Made by a program: the position numbers and the translations under genes. Below are positions 41,354 to 49,774 of a stretch of 58,476 bases of DNA, in pieces. The notes under the pieces are model-generated. The model was not told the origin of the DNA, searched no databases, and saw only the letters and a list, made by a program, of their open reading frames with translations. The stretch is from Anaerofilum sp. An201. Its GTDB lineage: Bacteria; Bacillota; Clostridia; Oscillospirales; Ruminococcaceae. Position 1 is the stretch's first letter. Each line of letters opens with the position of its first letter. Where the stretch lies: positions 1 to 58,476 of the forward strand of contig NZ_NFJT01000021.1 of the NCBI RefSeq assembly GCF_002160015.1. Reading direction: 5' to 3'.

Positions 41354-41382
41354 AGAGGGAGCCGCCAGCGGCTCCCTCTTTT
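41354..41382 (+). terminator. Terminator or attenuator before the P-type ATPase
   Basis: AGAGGGAGCCG (41354-41364) pairs with CGGCTCCCTCT (41369-41379), loop CCAG, then TTTT. It lies 8 nt after DUF6110 and 17 nt before the ATPase start, so the ATPase should be made in lower amounts than the small proteins. Confidence 0.75.
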
Positions 41383-41398
41383 CGTGAAGGAGGAACCT

Positions 41399-43513
41399 AT
41401 GAACGCAACCATATTGCACGAAAGCCGGGGGCGCATCCGGTTCCGGCTGCGGCAAAAACAAATGACACTCGCTCAGGCGGATCTGCTGGAGGCATGGATT
41501 CAGGGAAAGTCCTGGTGCCGGCAGGTCACCGTCCATGAGCGAACCTGCTGCGTCATCCTGTACTACGATGGGACTCGCCAAGCCGTGCTGAACGAAATTC
41601 GGCATTTTTCCTGGCAGGAAGCGGAGCAGACCACCGCACTGCCCGCCCACAGCAGCCGGGCGCTGAACCGGGAATTTGAGGAGAAGCTGGTGGCAAAGGT
41701 GGTGTGCAAGGCCGCCTGCACCCTGTTTCTCCCGCCTCCACTGCGCCTTGCCCGCATACTCTGGCACATGATCCCCTTTGTGCGGCGAGGGCTGCATTGC
41801 CTGCTGCGCCGCCGCATCAAGGTGGAGCTGCTGGATGCCCTGTCTATTTCCATTTCTGCCTGCAGAAGAGACTTCGGAACCGCCGGAATGGTCATGTTTC
41901 TGCTGGAGGTGGGCGAGCTGCTGGAGGAGTGGACAAGGAAGAAATCTGTGGCGGATCTGGCCCGGTGCATGTCGCTGAATGTGGACCGGGTCTGGCTGCG
42001 CACAGCCCAAGGCGAAGTGCTGGTTCCTGTGTCCCAGATCCAGCCGGGGGATGCAGTAGTCGTCCGCGCCGGCGGCATCATCCCCGTGGATGGTCTGGTG
42101 CTGGAGGGGGAGGTCACTGTCAACCAGGCGTCCCTCACCGGAGAATCCATCCCGGTACCCAAGCGCCCCGGCGGCGCGGTCTATGCCGGCACTGTGGTAG
42201 AGGAGGGCGAATGTGTGCTGGAAGTGAAGCAAGCCTCCGGCCAGAGCCGCTATGACCAGATCGTCCACATGATCGAGCAGTCGGAGCAGATGAAGTCGGA
42301 GGCTGAGAGCAAGGCCGCCAATCTGGCGGACAAGCTGGTGCCCTATACCTTCGCCGGGAGCCTCATCAGCTTTGCCCTCACCCGGAATGTGGCACGAGCC
42401 CTGTCGGTGCTGATGGTGGACTTCTCCTGCGCCCTGAAGCTGGCCATGCCTCTGGCCGTCCTCTCCGCCATGCGGGAGGCGGGACGCGCCCACATCACCG
42501 TCAAGGGCGGCAAATTTCTGGAGGCCGTGGCCGCCGCCGATACCATCGTCTTTGACAAGACCGGCACCCTGACCCGCGCCTGCCCCCGAGTAGCTCAGGT
42601 GGTGCCCTTCGGCGGCAAAGAGGAAGCCGAAATGCTGCGGCTGGCCGCCTGCCTGGAGGAGCACTTCCCCCATTCCATGGCCAACGCCGTGGTGGAGGAG
42701 GCCAAGCGCCGGGGCCTGCGCCACGAGGAGTACCACTCCAAGGTGGAGTATCTGGTGGCTCACGGCATCGCAAGCACCGTCGATGAGGAGCGAGTCCTCA
42801 TCGGCAGCGCGCACTTTATCTTTGAGGATGAGGGCTGCGTCATTCCAGAGGGCGAACAGGAACGCTTTGACGCGCTGCCGCCGGAGTATTCCCACCTGTA
42901 TCTGGCGGTGGGGGGACAGCTTGCCGCCGTGATCTGCATCTCCGACCCGCTGCGGGAGGAGGCGAAGGAAGTTCTGTCCACCCTCCGTGCTCTGGGGGTC
43001 ACCAATACCGTCATGCTCACCGGCGACAGTTACCGCACCGCCGCAGCCATTGCCGCCCAGGTGGGAGTGGATGACTTCCGCGCCGGAGTCCTTCCGGCGG
43101 ACAAGGCGGAGTATGTGGCACGGCTCCGCCGGGAGGGACATACCGTCCTGATGGTGGGCGACGGCATCAACGACTCGCCGGCCTTGTCCGAGGCGGACGC
43201 GGGCATCGCCATCAGCGACGGCGCCGCCATCGCCCGGGAGATTGCAGACATCACCATCGCTGCCGACAGCCTCTGGGAACTGGTAGAGCTGCGCCGGATC
43301 GCCATGGCGCTGATGGCGCGCATCCACTCCAACTACCGCTTCGTTATCGGCTTCAACGGCGCCCTGATTGCCCTTGGTGTGGCCGGTGTTCTGCCGCCCG
43401 CCACCTCTGCCACGCTGCACAATCTCTCCACCCTGGGCGTCAGCTTACGGAGCATGAGCCGGTTAACTACTCAGACACAGCCCGTTCAGAACAACAATTT
43501 GCAGAATGGCTAA
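41399..43513 (+). CDS. P1B-type heavy-metal ATPase with non-standard membrane motif
   Basis: A 704-aa pump with phosphorylation motif DKTGTLT (Asp about 386), TGES (about 247-250), HP-type sequence HFPHS and hinge GDGIND (about 587-592). An N-terminal HMA-like fold (about residues 1-75) lacks a CxxC. The membrane metal site usually reads CPC, SPC or TPC; here it reads VDFSCALKLAMP with Phe-Ser-Cys at 342-344 and no proline. Later helix HNLSTLG is kept. This places it in an uncharacterised P1B subgroup; metal and direction cannot be inferred safely, though export is the rule. ATG 41399 has GAAGGAGG. Confidence 0.88.
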   Translation: MNATILHESRGRIRFRLRQKQMTLAQADLLEAWIQGKSWCRQVTVHERTCCVILYYDGTRQAVLNEIRHFSWQEAEQTTALPAHSSRALNREFEEKLVAKVVCKAACTLFLPPPLRLARILWHMIPFVRRGLHCLLRRRIKVELLDALSISISACRRDFGTAGMVMFLLEVGELLEEWTRKKSVADLARCMSLNVDRVWLRTAQGEVLVPVSQIQPGDAVVVRAGGIIPVDGLVLEGEVTVNQASLTGESIPVPKRPGGAVYAGTVVEEGECVLEVKQASGQSRYDQIVHMIEQSEQMKSEAESKAANLADKLVPYTFAGSLISFALTRNVARALSVLMVDFSCALKLAMPLAVLSAMREAGRAHITVKGGKFLEAVAAADTIVFDKTGTLTRACPRVAQVVPFGGKEEAEMLRLAACLEEHFPHSMANAVVEEAKRRGLRHEEYHSKVEYLVAHGIASTVDEERVLIGSAHFIFEDEGCVIPEGEQERFDALPPEYSHLYLAVGGQLAAVICISDPLREEAKEVLSTLRALGVTNTVMLTGDSYRTAAAIAAQVGVDDFRAGVLPADKAEYVARLRREGHTVLMVGDGINDSPALSEADAGIAISDGAAIAREIADITIAADSLWELVELRRIAMALMARIHSNYRFVIGFNGALIALGVAGVLPPATSATLHNLSTLGVSLRSMSRLTTQTQPVQNNNLQNG

Positions 43514-43556
43514 AAAACACATTCTTTCCGTTTGGTAGCTTGTGCTTTTTGCGTGG

Positions 43557-43673
43557 TTGCACATAGCTAACTCGATATGCTATAATAAGCTCACGATGCG
43601 CAGTGCGTGATGCATGGCAAGGCCAATCGCCGCTGCGCATTGCTTATGGGATGCGGTTAGCTATCGCTAACCG
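43557..43673 (+). promoter_or_regulatory. Promoter, hairpin leader and DtxR-type operator 11
   Basis: TTGCAC (43557-43562), 18 bp, TATAAT (43581-43586). The leader has arms ATGCGCAG (43596-43603) and CTGCGCAT (43633-43640). Operator CGGTTAGC-TATC-GCTAACCG (43654-43673), perfect 8-bp arms, lies 70 bp after the predicted start point, so repression would work by roadblock, or a nearer promoter is used. It controls the siderophore importer. Confidence 0.75.
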
Positions 43674-43696
43674 CCAAAAAGAAGGGAGAGGATTTT

Positions 43697-44737
43697 ATCA
43701 GACCGTATCGATCTACCATCGTTCTTTCTGCTCTGCTGCTTATATTGTCTTGCTGTTCACTGTTTGTGGGCGTGATTGACCTGACACCCGGTGAGCTACT
43801 CGCAGGCAATTTTGAGCAGCTGGAGATTTTCCTGATCTCCCGGCTGCCGCGCCTGCTGGCCATCCTATGCACCGGCATTGGTATGAGTGTGGCGGGACTC
43901 ATCATGCAGCAGCTGTGCAGCAACAAATTCGTGTCCCCAACCACCGGGGCCACCATCTCCTCGGCCCAGTTTGGCATCCTGCTGGCGCTCCTGTTTATGC
44001 CGGCCTCCACCCTATGGAGCAGGGCTATCTTCGCCTTTGCCACGGCGATTCTGGGCACCTGGATCTTCGTCTGGTTCATTCAGCGCATCCAGTTCAAGGA
44101 TGTGGTCATGGTCCCACTGGTGGGCATTATGTTCGGCAATGTCATCGGCGGCATTACCAACTATCTGGCTTACAAATATGAGATGACCCAAGCTCTGTCC
44201 TCCTGGCTGGTGGGCCACTTCTCGCTGGTGCTGAAAGGCCGGTATGAGATCGTCTGGCTGACGGTCCCGCTGGTGGTGCTGGCCTTCCTCTTCGCCAACC
44301 ATTTCAACATTGTGGGACTGGGCAAGGATTTTTCCAAGAACCTGGGTGTCCCGTATAACCTGGTCCTCTTTTCCGGGCTCACCATCGCTGCCATGATCAC
44401 CGCCAGCATTGTGGTGGTGGTTGGTTCCATCTCCTACATCGGGCTGATCGTGCCCAATGTGGTGGCCATGTACAAGGGAGACAAGATCCGGGGCACGCTG
44501 GTGGATACCGCTCTGTTCGGCGCCATTTTTGTGCTGGTATGCGACATGATCGGCCGGATCGTAATCGCCCCCTACGAGCTGCCCATCGAGCTGATCGTGG
44601 GCATCCTGGGAAGCCTGATCTTTATCGGCCTGCTCTTTTACCGGCTCAAGCACGGCCGAAAAGCCATCCGTCTGGGCAGCGCTGGAACAGGCTGCTGCTC
44701 CGCCATGCCTAATCTGAAGGGAGGTGCGGACCAGTGA
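43697..44737 (+). CDS. Iron-siderophore ABC permease 1 (FecCD/CeuB type)
   Basis: A polytopic FecCD permease of about 346 aa (CTGIGMSVAGLIMQQLCSNKF, ISYIGLIVPNVVAM, IVGILGSLIF). No ATG fits the N-terminus. GGGAGAGG at 43683-43690 is 6 nt before an ATC at 43697, which gives RPYRSTIVLSALLLILSCCS, a normal first helix; a TTG at 43745 would remove most of it. Either a rare ATC start is used or ATG was mutated. It overlaps permease 2 by GTGA. The four genes match the CeuBCDE/YclNOPQ (petrobactin-type) layout. Confidence 0.85.
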   Translation: MRPYRSTIVLSALLLILSCCSLFVGVIDLTPGELLAGNFEQLEIFLISRLPRLLAILCTGIGMSVAGLIMQQLCSNKFVSPTTGATISSAQFGILLALLFMPASTLWSRAIFAFATAILGTWIFVWFIQRIQFKDVVMVPLVGIMFGNVIGGITNYLAYKYEMTQALSSWLVGHFSLVLKGRYEIVWLTVPLVVLAFLFANHFNIVGLGKDFSKNLGVPYNLVLFSGLTIAAMITASIVVVVGSISYIGLIVPNVVAMYKGDKIRGTLVDTALFGAIFVLVCDMIGRIVIAPYELPIELIVGILGSLIFIGLLFYRLKHGRKAIRLGSAGTGCCSAMPNLKGGADQ

Positions 44738-45711
44738 ACACCGCTGCCGTGCGCGCCAACCGGCGCAAACTCCTGATCCTGGCTGCGATTGTTCTTCTTT
44801 GTGCAGCAGGATATATGTTGGTGGAGGTCAACTTTTCTAATCCCAAGCTTCTGGCCTACGCCATGAAGATCCGCACCCCCAAGCTCATTGTCATGCTCAT
44901 TACCGCCTTTTCCATCGGCGGCGCCTCGCTGGTGTTTCAGTCTATCATCAACAACACCATCGTGACCCCCTGCCTGTTGGGCATGAACTCCCTGTACACT
45001 CTTATCCACACGGCGGTGGTGTTTTTCCTGGGGTCTGCCAGCGTGGTGGCCTCCAATGCCAACCTGTCCTTCGCGGTGGATGTGGTGCTCATGGGCATTA
45101 CCGCTACCATTATCTACAGCTGGATCTTCAAAAAGACCAAGCACAATGTGCTGTATGTGCTGTTGGTGGGCACAGTACTAACTTCGTTTTTCAGCAGCAT
45201 TCAGACTACTCTTACACGGGTCATGGACCCCAATGAGTACGACAGTCTGCTGAATACCCTGGTGGCAAGCTTCAGCAATATCAATTCCGAGATTATCGTC
45301 TTTTCCTTGATTCTTCTGGCAGGCGTCATCTTCGCTCTGCGCAAGGAACTGGCCCTGCTGGATGTGCTGACATTGGGCAAGGAGCAGGCCATCAACCTCG
45401 GCGTGGACTACGACCGCTGCATCCGCCGCCTGCTGCTCGGCGTGACCCTCTGCATCGCCGTGGCCACCGCCATGGTGGGGCCCATCTCCTTTTTGGGGCT
45501 CATCATCGCCAACCTGTCCCGGCAGCTGCTCAAGACCTTCCGCCACACCCAGCTGGTGCTGGGCTCGGCCCTGTTCGGCATGATCGTGCTGGTGGGCGGG
45601 CAGCTCATCGTCGAGCATGTGTATTCCTACTCCGTGCCGGTGAGCGTGTTCATCACCGTGGGCGGCGGACTTTACTTCCTCTACCTCCTCCTGACAAGAA
45701 AGAAGGTGTGA
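44734..45711 (+). CDS. Iron-siderophore ABC permease 2 (FecCD/CeuC type)
   Basis: A 325-aa membrane protein, second half of the heterodimeric permease, with FSIGGASLVFQSIINNTIVTP near the start, ISFLGLIIANLSRQ in the middle and a C-terminal helix before TRKKV. GTG 44734 overlaps the upstream stop by 4 nt and has GGAGGTG. The partner ATPase follows 2 nt later. Confidence 0.9.
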   Translation: MNTAAVRANRRKLLILAAIVLLCAAGYMLVEVNFSNPKLLAYAMKIRTPKLIVMLITAFSIGGASLVFQSIINNTIVTPCLLGMNSLYTLIHTAVVFFLGSASVVASNANLSFAVDVVLMGITATIIYSWIFKKTKHNVLYVLLVGTVLTSFFSSIQTTLTRVMDPNEYDSLLNTLVASFSNINSEIIVFSLILLAGVIFALRKELALLDVLTLGKEQAINLGVDYDRCIRRLLLGVTLCIAVATAMVGPISFLGLIIANLSRQLLKTFRHTQLVLGSALFGMIVLVGGQLIVEHVYSYSVPVSVFITVGGGLYFLYLLLTRKKV

Positions 45712-45713
45712 CC

Positions 45714-46466
45714 ATGCATGTACAGGAATTGACAAAACAGTATGACGGGAAAACCGTGGTGGACGGCGTGAGCTTCGCCATTCCCAAGGGCAAGGTGATT
45801 TCCCTGATCGGCCCCAACGGCGCGGGCAAGTCCACCGTTATGGGCATGATCTCCCGACTGATCGCCCACGACAGCGGACTGATAGACTTTGAGGGCAAGG
45901 ACATTGGCAAATGGAAAAGCAAGGAGCTCTCCAAGCGCCTTGCCATCCTGACCCAGTCCAATAACATCCAGATGAAGCTGACTGTGCGGGAGCTGGTGAC
46001 CTTCGGGCGCTTCCCCTATTCAGGCAACCGGGTCACCCCAGAGGATCAGAAGATCATCGACCGAGCCATTGCCTACATGGAACTGGAGGAGTTCCAGGAT
46101 CGCTTCATCGACGAACTCTCCGGCGGCCAGCGGCAGCGGGCGCTGATTGCCATGGTCATCGCTCAGGACACCGAGTATGTGCTGCTGGATGAGCCCACCA
46201 ACAACCTGGATATCTATCACGCCACCAACATGATGAAAATCGTCCGCCGCCTCTGCGACGAGCTGGGGAAGACGGTGATTTTGGTGCTGCATGAGATCAA
46301 CTATGCGGCATTCTATTCCGACTATATCTGTGCCTTCAAGGACGGAAAAATCGCCAAGTTTGGCACTGTGGAGGAGGTGATGACGAAAGAGAACCTGTCG
46401 CAGATCTATCAGGTGGACTTCGAGATCCTGACCATTGCGGGCAAACCCCTGTCCATCTACTATTGA
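45714..46466 (+). CDS. Iron-siderophore ABC ATPase (FecE/CeuD type)
   Basis: A 250-aa cytoplasmic ATPase with Walker A GPNGAGKST, signature ELSGGQRQR, Walker B YVLLDEPTNNLD and switch H VLHEINY. It drives the FecCD permease. ATG 45714 is used; GTG 45708 in frame overlaps the upstream stop and is less likely. Confidence 0.93.
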   Translation: MHVQELTKQYDGKTVVDGVSFAIPKGKVISLIGPNGAGKSTVMGMISRLIAHDSGLIDFEGKDIGKWKSKELSKRLAILTQSNNIQMKLTVRELVTFGRFPYSGNRVTPEDQKIIDRAIAYMELEEFQDRFIDELSGGQRQRALIAMVIAQDTEYVLLDEPTNNLDIYHATNMMKIVRRLCDELGKTVILVLHEINYAAFYSDYICAFKDGKIAKFGTVEEVMTKENLSQIYQVDFEILTIAGKPLSIYY

Positions 46467-46506
46467 CCCTTATTTTCAGTACTTTTTAGAAAAGGAGTAA
46501 CCAAAA

Positions 46507-47532
46507 ATGAACATGAAAAAGATGCTTTCTCTTGCCCTGGCCGGCGTGATGGCCCTGAGCCTCATGGCCTGCTCCGCTCAGAACGGCGGCGATTCTTCCG
46601 AGAATACCTCCTCGCCCAGCAGCAGTCAGTCCGGCGGAGAAACCCAAAATGGTGGAGCCCCTGAGTCCGTGACTATTACCAGCCTCAATGCCAACAAGGA
46701 GGCGGCGGAGCTGGAGGTGCCTTACGATCCTCAGCGCATCGCCATTCTGGACATGGCTTCCCTGGACATTCTGGACGCCCTGGGTGTGGGTGACCGGGTA
46801 GTGGGCACCGCCGATACCAGCCTTGAGTACCTCCAGGATTACATCAACGACGACATTGCCAATCTGGGCACCATCAAGGAGGCCGATCTGGAGGCCGTCA
46901 TGGCCTGTGAGCCGGATGTCATCTTCATCGGCGGCCGCCTGGCTTCCAGTTATGACGCCCTCAGCGAAATCGCTCCTGTAGTCTATCTGGCCACGGATAC
47001 TGAGCTTGGGGTCGTGGAGAGCGTGCGGCAGAATGCCACTACCATCGCCTCCATGTTTGGTCTGGAGGACAAGGTAGACGAGTTGATGGCTGACTTCGAT
47101 GCCCGCATTACCGCCCTGTCCGAATTTGCCGCCGGTAAGACCGCCATCGTAGGACTGGTCACCAGCGGCAGCTACAATGTGCTGGGCAATGACGGCCGCT
47201 GCTCCATGATTGGACGCGAAATTGGTTTCGAAAATATTGGCGTGGACGCCAACATCGACACCTCCACCCATGGCAACGAAGCATCCTTTGAGTTCATCGT
47301 GGAGAAGGCACCCGACTATATCTTCGTTCTGGATCGTGATGCCGCCATCGGCACCGACGGGGCAAAGCTGGCCCAGGAGATCATGGAAAACGAGTTGGTG
47401 ATGGGAACTGATGCCTACAAGAACGGCAACATCGTCTATCTGGCTCACCCCGCCGTGTGGTACACCGCCGAGGGTGGTATCTCCGCACTGGACATCATGC
47501 TGCAGGATCTGGAGAGCGAGCTGCTGGGTTAA
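46507..47532 (+). CDS. Siderophore-binding lipoprotein (CeuE/FatB/YclQ type)
   Basis: A 341-aa extracellular lipoprotein: signal peptide with lipobox SLMAC (Cys about 22), a Ser/Gly/Asn-rich linker to residue 55, then two lobes with RIAILDMASLDILDALGVGDRVVG and EADLEAVMACEPDVIFIGGR, joined as in helical-backbone FecB/CeuE proteins. It delivers an iron chelate to the permease. GAAAAGGAG precedes the start. No strong terminator was seen before the peroxiredoxin. Confidence 0.93.
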   Translation: MNMKKMLSLALAGVMALSLMACSAQNGGDSSENTSSPSSSQSGGETQNGGAPESVTITSLNANKEAAELEVPYDPQRIAILDMASLDILDALGVGDRVVGTADTSLEYLQDYINDDIANLGTIKEADLEAVMACEPDVIFIGGRLASSYDALSEIAPVVYLATDTELGVVESVRQNATTIASMFGLEDKVDELMADFDARITALSEFAAGKTAIVGLVTSGSYNVLGNDGRCSMIGREIGFENIGVDANIDTSTHGNEASFEFIVEKAPDYIFVLDRDAAIGTDGAKLAQEIMENELVMGTDAYKNGNIVYLAHPAVWYTAEGGISALDIMLQDLESELLG

Positions 47533-47623
47533 CTCTGTTTCAGATAGAGTATTACGGCCTTTCTCCAAAGAACCCATATATCATATTCATCGAACTTGAC
47601 TGCTAACGAAAGGAGCGCTTACC

Positions 47624-48295
47624 ATGGATCAGGAAAACAGAATGCCTCTTATTGGTGACAAGGCCCCGTCCTTCGAGGCTGTCACTACGCAGGGCCCTAT
47701 CAAATTCCCGGGGGATTACGCCGGCAAATGGGTGATCCTTTTCTCCCATCCTGCGGATTTCACCCCGGTCTGCACCACGGAGTTTATGACCTTCGGCTCC
47801 ATGATCGACGAGTTCAAGGCTCTCAATACTGAGCTGGTGGGGCTCTCGGTGGACTCCATCTACTCCCACATCGCCTGGCTGCGGAAGATCCAGGAGCTGG
47901 AGTGGAACGGTAAGAAACACATCAATGTGACCTTCCCCCTCATCGAGGATATCCGCATGGAGGTGGCCAACAAGTACGGCATGATCCAGCCGGGACAGTC
48001 CAACACCCAAGCGGTACGGGCGGTGTTTGTCATCGACCCAAACGGCGTGGTGCGAACCATCCTGTACTATCCGCTGTCCACGGGCCGCAACTTTGACGAG
48101 ATCAAGCGCATCATCCTGGCGCTCCAGAAAGCGGACGCCGACGCCTGCGCCACCCCGGCCGACTGGCGGCCCGGCGATGATGTCATCGTACCCACCGCTG
48201 GCAGCTGCGGCGTAGCCAAGGAGCGGATGGACAACCAGAGCGAGAATCAGTATTGCCTGGATTGGTTCATGTGTTTCCGCAAAGAGGCGAAGTAA
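47624..48295 (+). CDS. 1-Cys peroxiredoxin (Prx6 type)
   Basis: A 223-aa thiol peroxidase with the catalytic motif HPADFTPVCTTEF (peroxidatic Cys 50), the Prx6 C-terminal block PADWRPGDDVIVP and GSCGVAKERM. It removes peroxides and would protect from iron-driven oxidation. It begins 92 nt after the siderophore lipoprotein with AAAGGAG and is followed by a strong terminator; read-through from the iron operon is likely but not certain. The Cys at the C-terminal CLDWFMCF could act in resolution. Confidence 0.92.
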   Translation: MDQENRMPLIGDKAPSFEAVTTQGPIKFPGDYAGKWVILFSHPADFTPVCTTEFMTFGSMIDEFKALNTELVGLSVDSIYSHIAWLRKIQELEWNGKKHINVTFPLIEDIRMEVANKYGMIQPGQSNTQAVRAVFVIDPNGVVRTILYYPLSTGRNFDEIKRIILALQKADADACATPADWRPGDDVIVPTAGSCGVAKERMDNQSENQYCLDWFMCFRKEAK

Positions 48296-48322
48296 TACTA
48301 AGTTAATTCCCCAATAGCAGAA

Positions 48323-48368
48323 AACCGGTCGAGATTTCATGCACGAGATCTCGACCGGTTCTTTTTTG
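48323..48368 (+). terminator. Strong intrinsic terminator after peroxiredoxin
   Basis: AACCGGTCGAGAT (48323-48335) pairs perfectly with ATCTCGACCGGTT (48348-48360), then CTTTTTTG. It marks the end of the metal-uptake region. Confidence 0.9.
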
Positions 48369-48522
48369 TTGTATTTCGGTGATTTTGCAAAGACTCTCGG
48401 TGATAACCAATAGAAAATGAGCTTCAGAATTTGCAACTGCGTTTATAATTAATTTGCCGTTCCCATTTGAAATGCCGACCGTCCAATATACTGGAAAAGT
48501 ATTGCTATGCCTCCTGCGAGCC

Positions 48523-48753
48523 TCATTTTTCTATCTTTTCTGGTGGTATAAATTCTAATAGATCGCCGATCCCACAATTCAACACCGTACAAAGCCTTGC
48601 GAGGACATCTATATCTAAACGAGTAATTTGGTTTTTACAAAAATTATTGATCTGCGTCCGCTGCATCTCAGCCCGATGGCTCAGCATGTTCTTGCTAAGA
48701 CCGGATGCCTTCAACAGCTCGTCCAGCTTAATCCGAATAGTTCCATATTCCAC
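48523..48753 (-). CDS. Small XRE-family regulator
   Basis: A 76-aa protein that is almost only an XRE helix-turn-helix: LLKASGLSKNMLSHRAEMQRTQINNF then DVLARLCTVLNCGIGDLLEF. GTG 48753 was chosen because GGAGGG lies 7 nt upstream; TTG 48789 is in frame but lacks a site. It looks like the regulator of a nearby mobile element. Confidence 0.8.
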   Translation of the reverse strand: MEYGTIRIKLDELLKASGLSKNMLSHRAEMQRTQINNFCKNQITRLDIDVLARLCTVLNCGIGDLLEFIPPEKIEK

Positions 48754-48789
48754 TTGCCAACCCTCCGACCACAAGAAATATGTTGACAA

Positions 48790-49375
48790 GTTTAGTGTAC
48801 CCTTGGTAGAATAGAAAAATAAGATACAGAAAGTCTTGTCAGACTAATTGCACATATATAATGCATGGTTTTGGCTTGTGCTTTTTAGCCAATATGAATA
48901 TATAATAATACAAAAAGCGGATAATCTTCAAATTTCAGCAAAACTGCCTAAAACCTAAGCGATTTCTAAGAAACCCCTAAAAATTCCCTATTATAATACC
49001 CCCATCGAAACGGTGAGGGGAAACGCACTTTTTGTCTGTTATCCCCGCAAGGGGAGAATATGGCAGGAAATCGTATAGGGAGCAATGAACACCCGCCGGG
49101 GGTCAGGGAAAAAAGAACAACATTACATACCGCAATCCTCCAAGGGGTTGCGGTTCTTTTTTATTCGACACCATTTGTCCTTACTCACTATATACCGCTA
49201 AAGCTCGGCAAATATTTCTCTTCGTATGCACTCACCGCACGGTGGGTGCATTTTTTGTTTGTCGAAAAATGGCGGCCTCTGCTCAGCGTCCGGTATGTCC
49301 GGTCGCTCCATTGCCGCGACCCACCGCTCCGAAATTTGGTTCGCATCCAAATTTCAGAAGACGGAGTAAATCACC
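48790..49375 (+). promoter_or_regulatory. Leader region with two tandem intrinsic terminators
   Basis: No convincing gene in this 586-nt stretch. A TATAAT at 48992-48997 could be a -10 box. Terminator 1: ACCGCAATCC (49129-49138) with GGTTGCGGT arm to 49154, then TTCTTTTTT. Terminator 2: TGCACTCACC (49227-49236) with GGTGGGTGCA (49241-49250), loop GCAC, then TTTTTT. A further perfect repeat, GAAATTTGG...CCAAATTTC (49331-49355), lies just before the XRE gene at 49376. The layout looks like conditional antitermination. A 108-codon open frame at 49060 crosses both terminators and is not thought coding. Confidence 0.6.
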
Positions 49376-49663
49376 ATGTACTTTAATAGAGAGGACTATG
49401 GTTCAAGGATCAGGAGCTTGCGAAAAAAGCGTGGGCTCACACAGGAGCAGTTGGCAGAGAAGATGAATGTCAGCACTCCATACATCGCAAAAATCGAAAC
49501 TGGAAAGCAAACTGGCCCAGTCGAGCTGGCCGTAGAATTTGCAGCATTCTTTGAGGTTTCTCTGGATTATCTCTTGGTGGGAAAAGGAGATTTTGCGGAG
49601 GAACAGAAGCGCGGACTGCGGATGGCCATCTCTCTACTGTCCGAATTGGAGGCATCTCTCTAA
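49376..49663 (+). CDS. XRE-family regulator
   Basis: A 95-aa protein with a full XRE domain (IRSLRKKRGLTQEQLAEKMNVSTPYIAKIETGK, about residues 11-44, then LAVEFAAFFEVSLDYLLVGK) and a short helical tail. It is typical of regulators on integrative elements. It lies behind two terminators, which suggests that it is made only under special conditions. Confidence 0.87.
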   Translation: MYFNREDYGSRIRSLRKKRGLTQEQLAEKMNVSTPYIAKIETGKQTGPVELAVEFAAFFEVSLDYLLVGKGDFAEEQKRGLRMAISLLSELEASL

Positions 49664-49774
49664 AAACTTTCCATTTTGGGTTGGTAAACTTTCCATTCTG
49701 TTTCTGTTGGAAGTATACGCACGGAGTTACAATCTTCGTGAGATCAAAACATCTCAGAGCGAACCTTGAAAAAC

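Noticed and set aside
41213-43420. 735-codon minus-strand open frame opposite the P-type ATPase
   Set aside because: Antisense shadow of a GC-rich gene; no domain or start signal.
43564-43582. TAGC...GCTA repeat inside the promoter at 43557-43586 as a twelfth operator
   Set aside because: The halves are 11 bp apart rather than 4 and only four bases each, so it does not match the other sites.
49060-49386. 108-codon open frame in the leader of the XRE gene
   Set aside because: It runs through two strong terminators and a palindrome, its weak start lacks a good ribosome site, and the peptide looks unconstrained.
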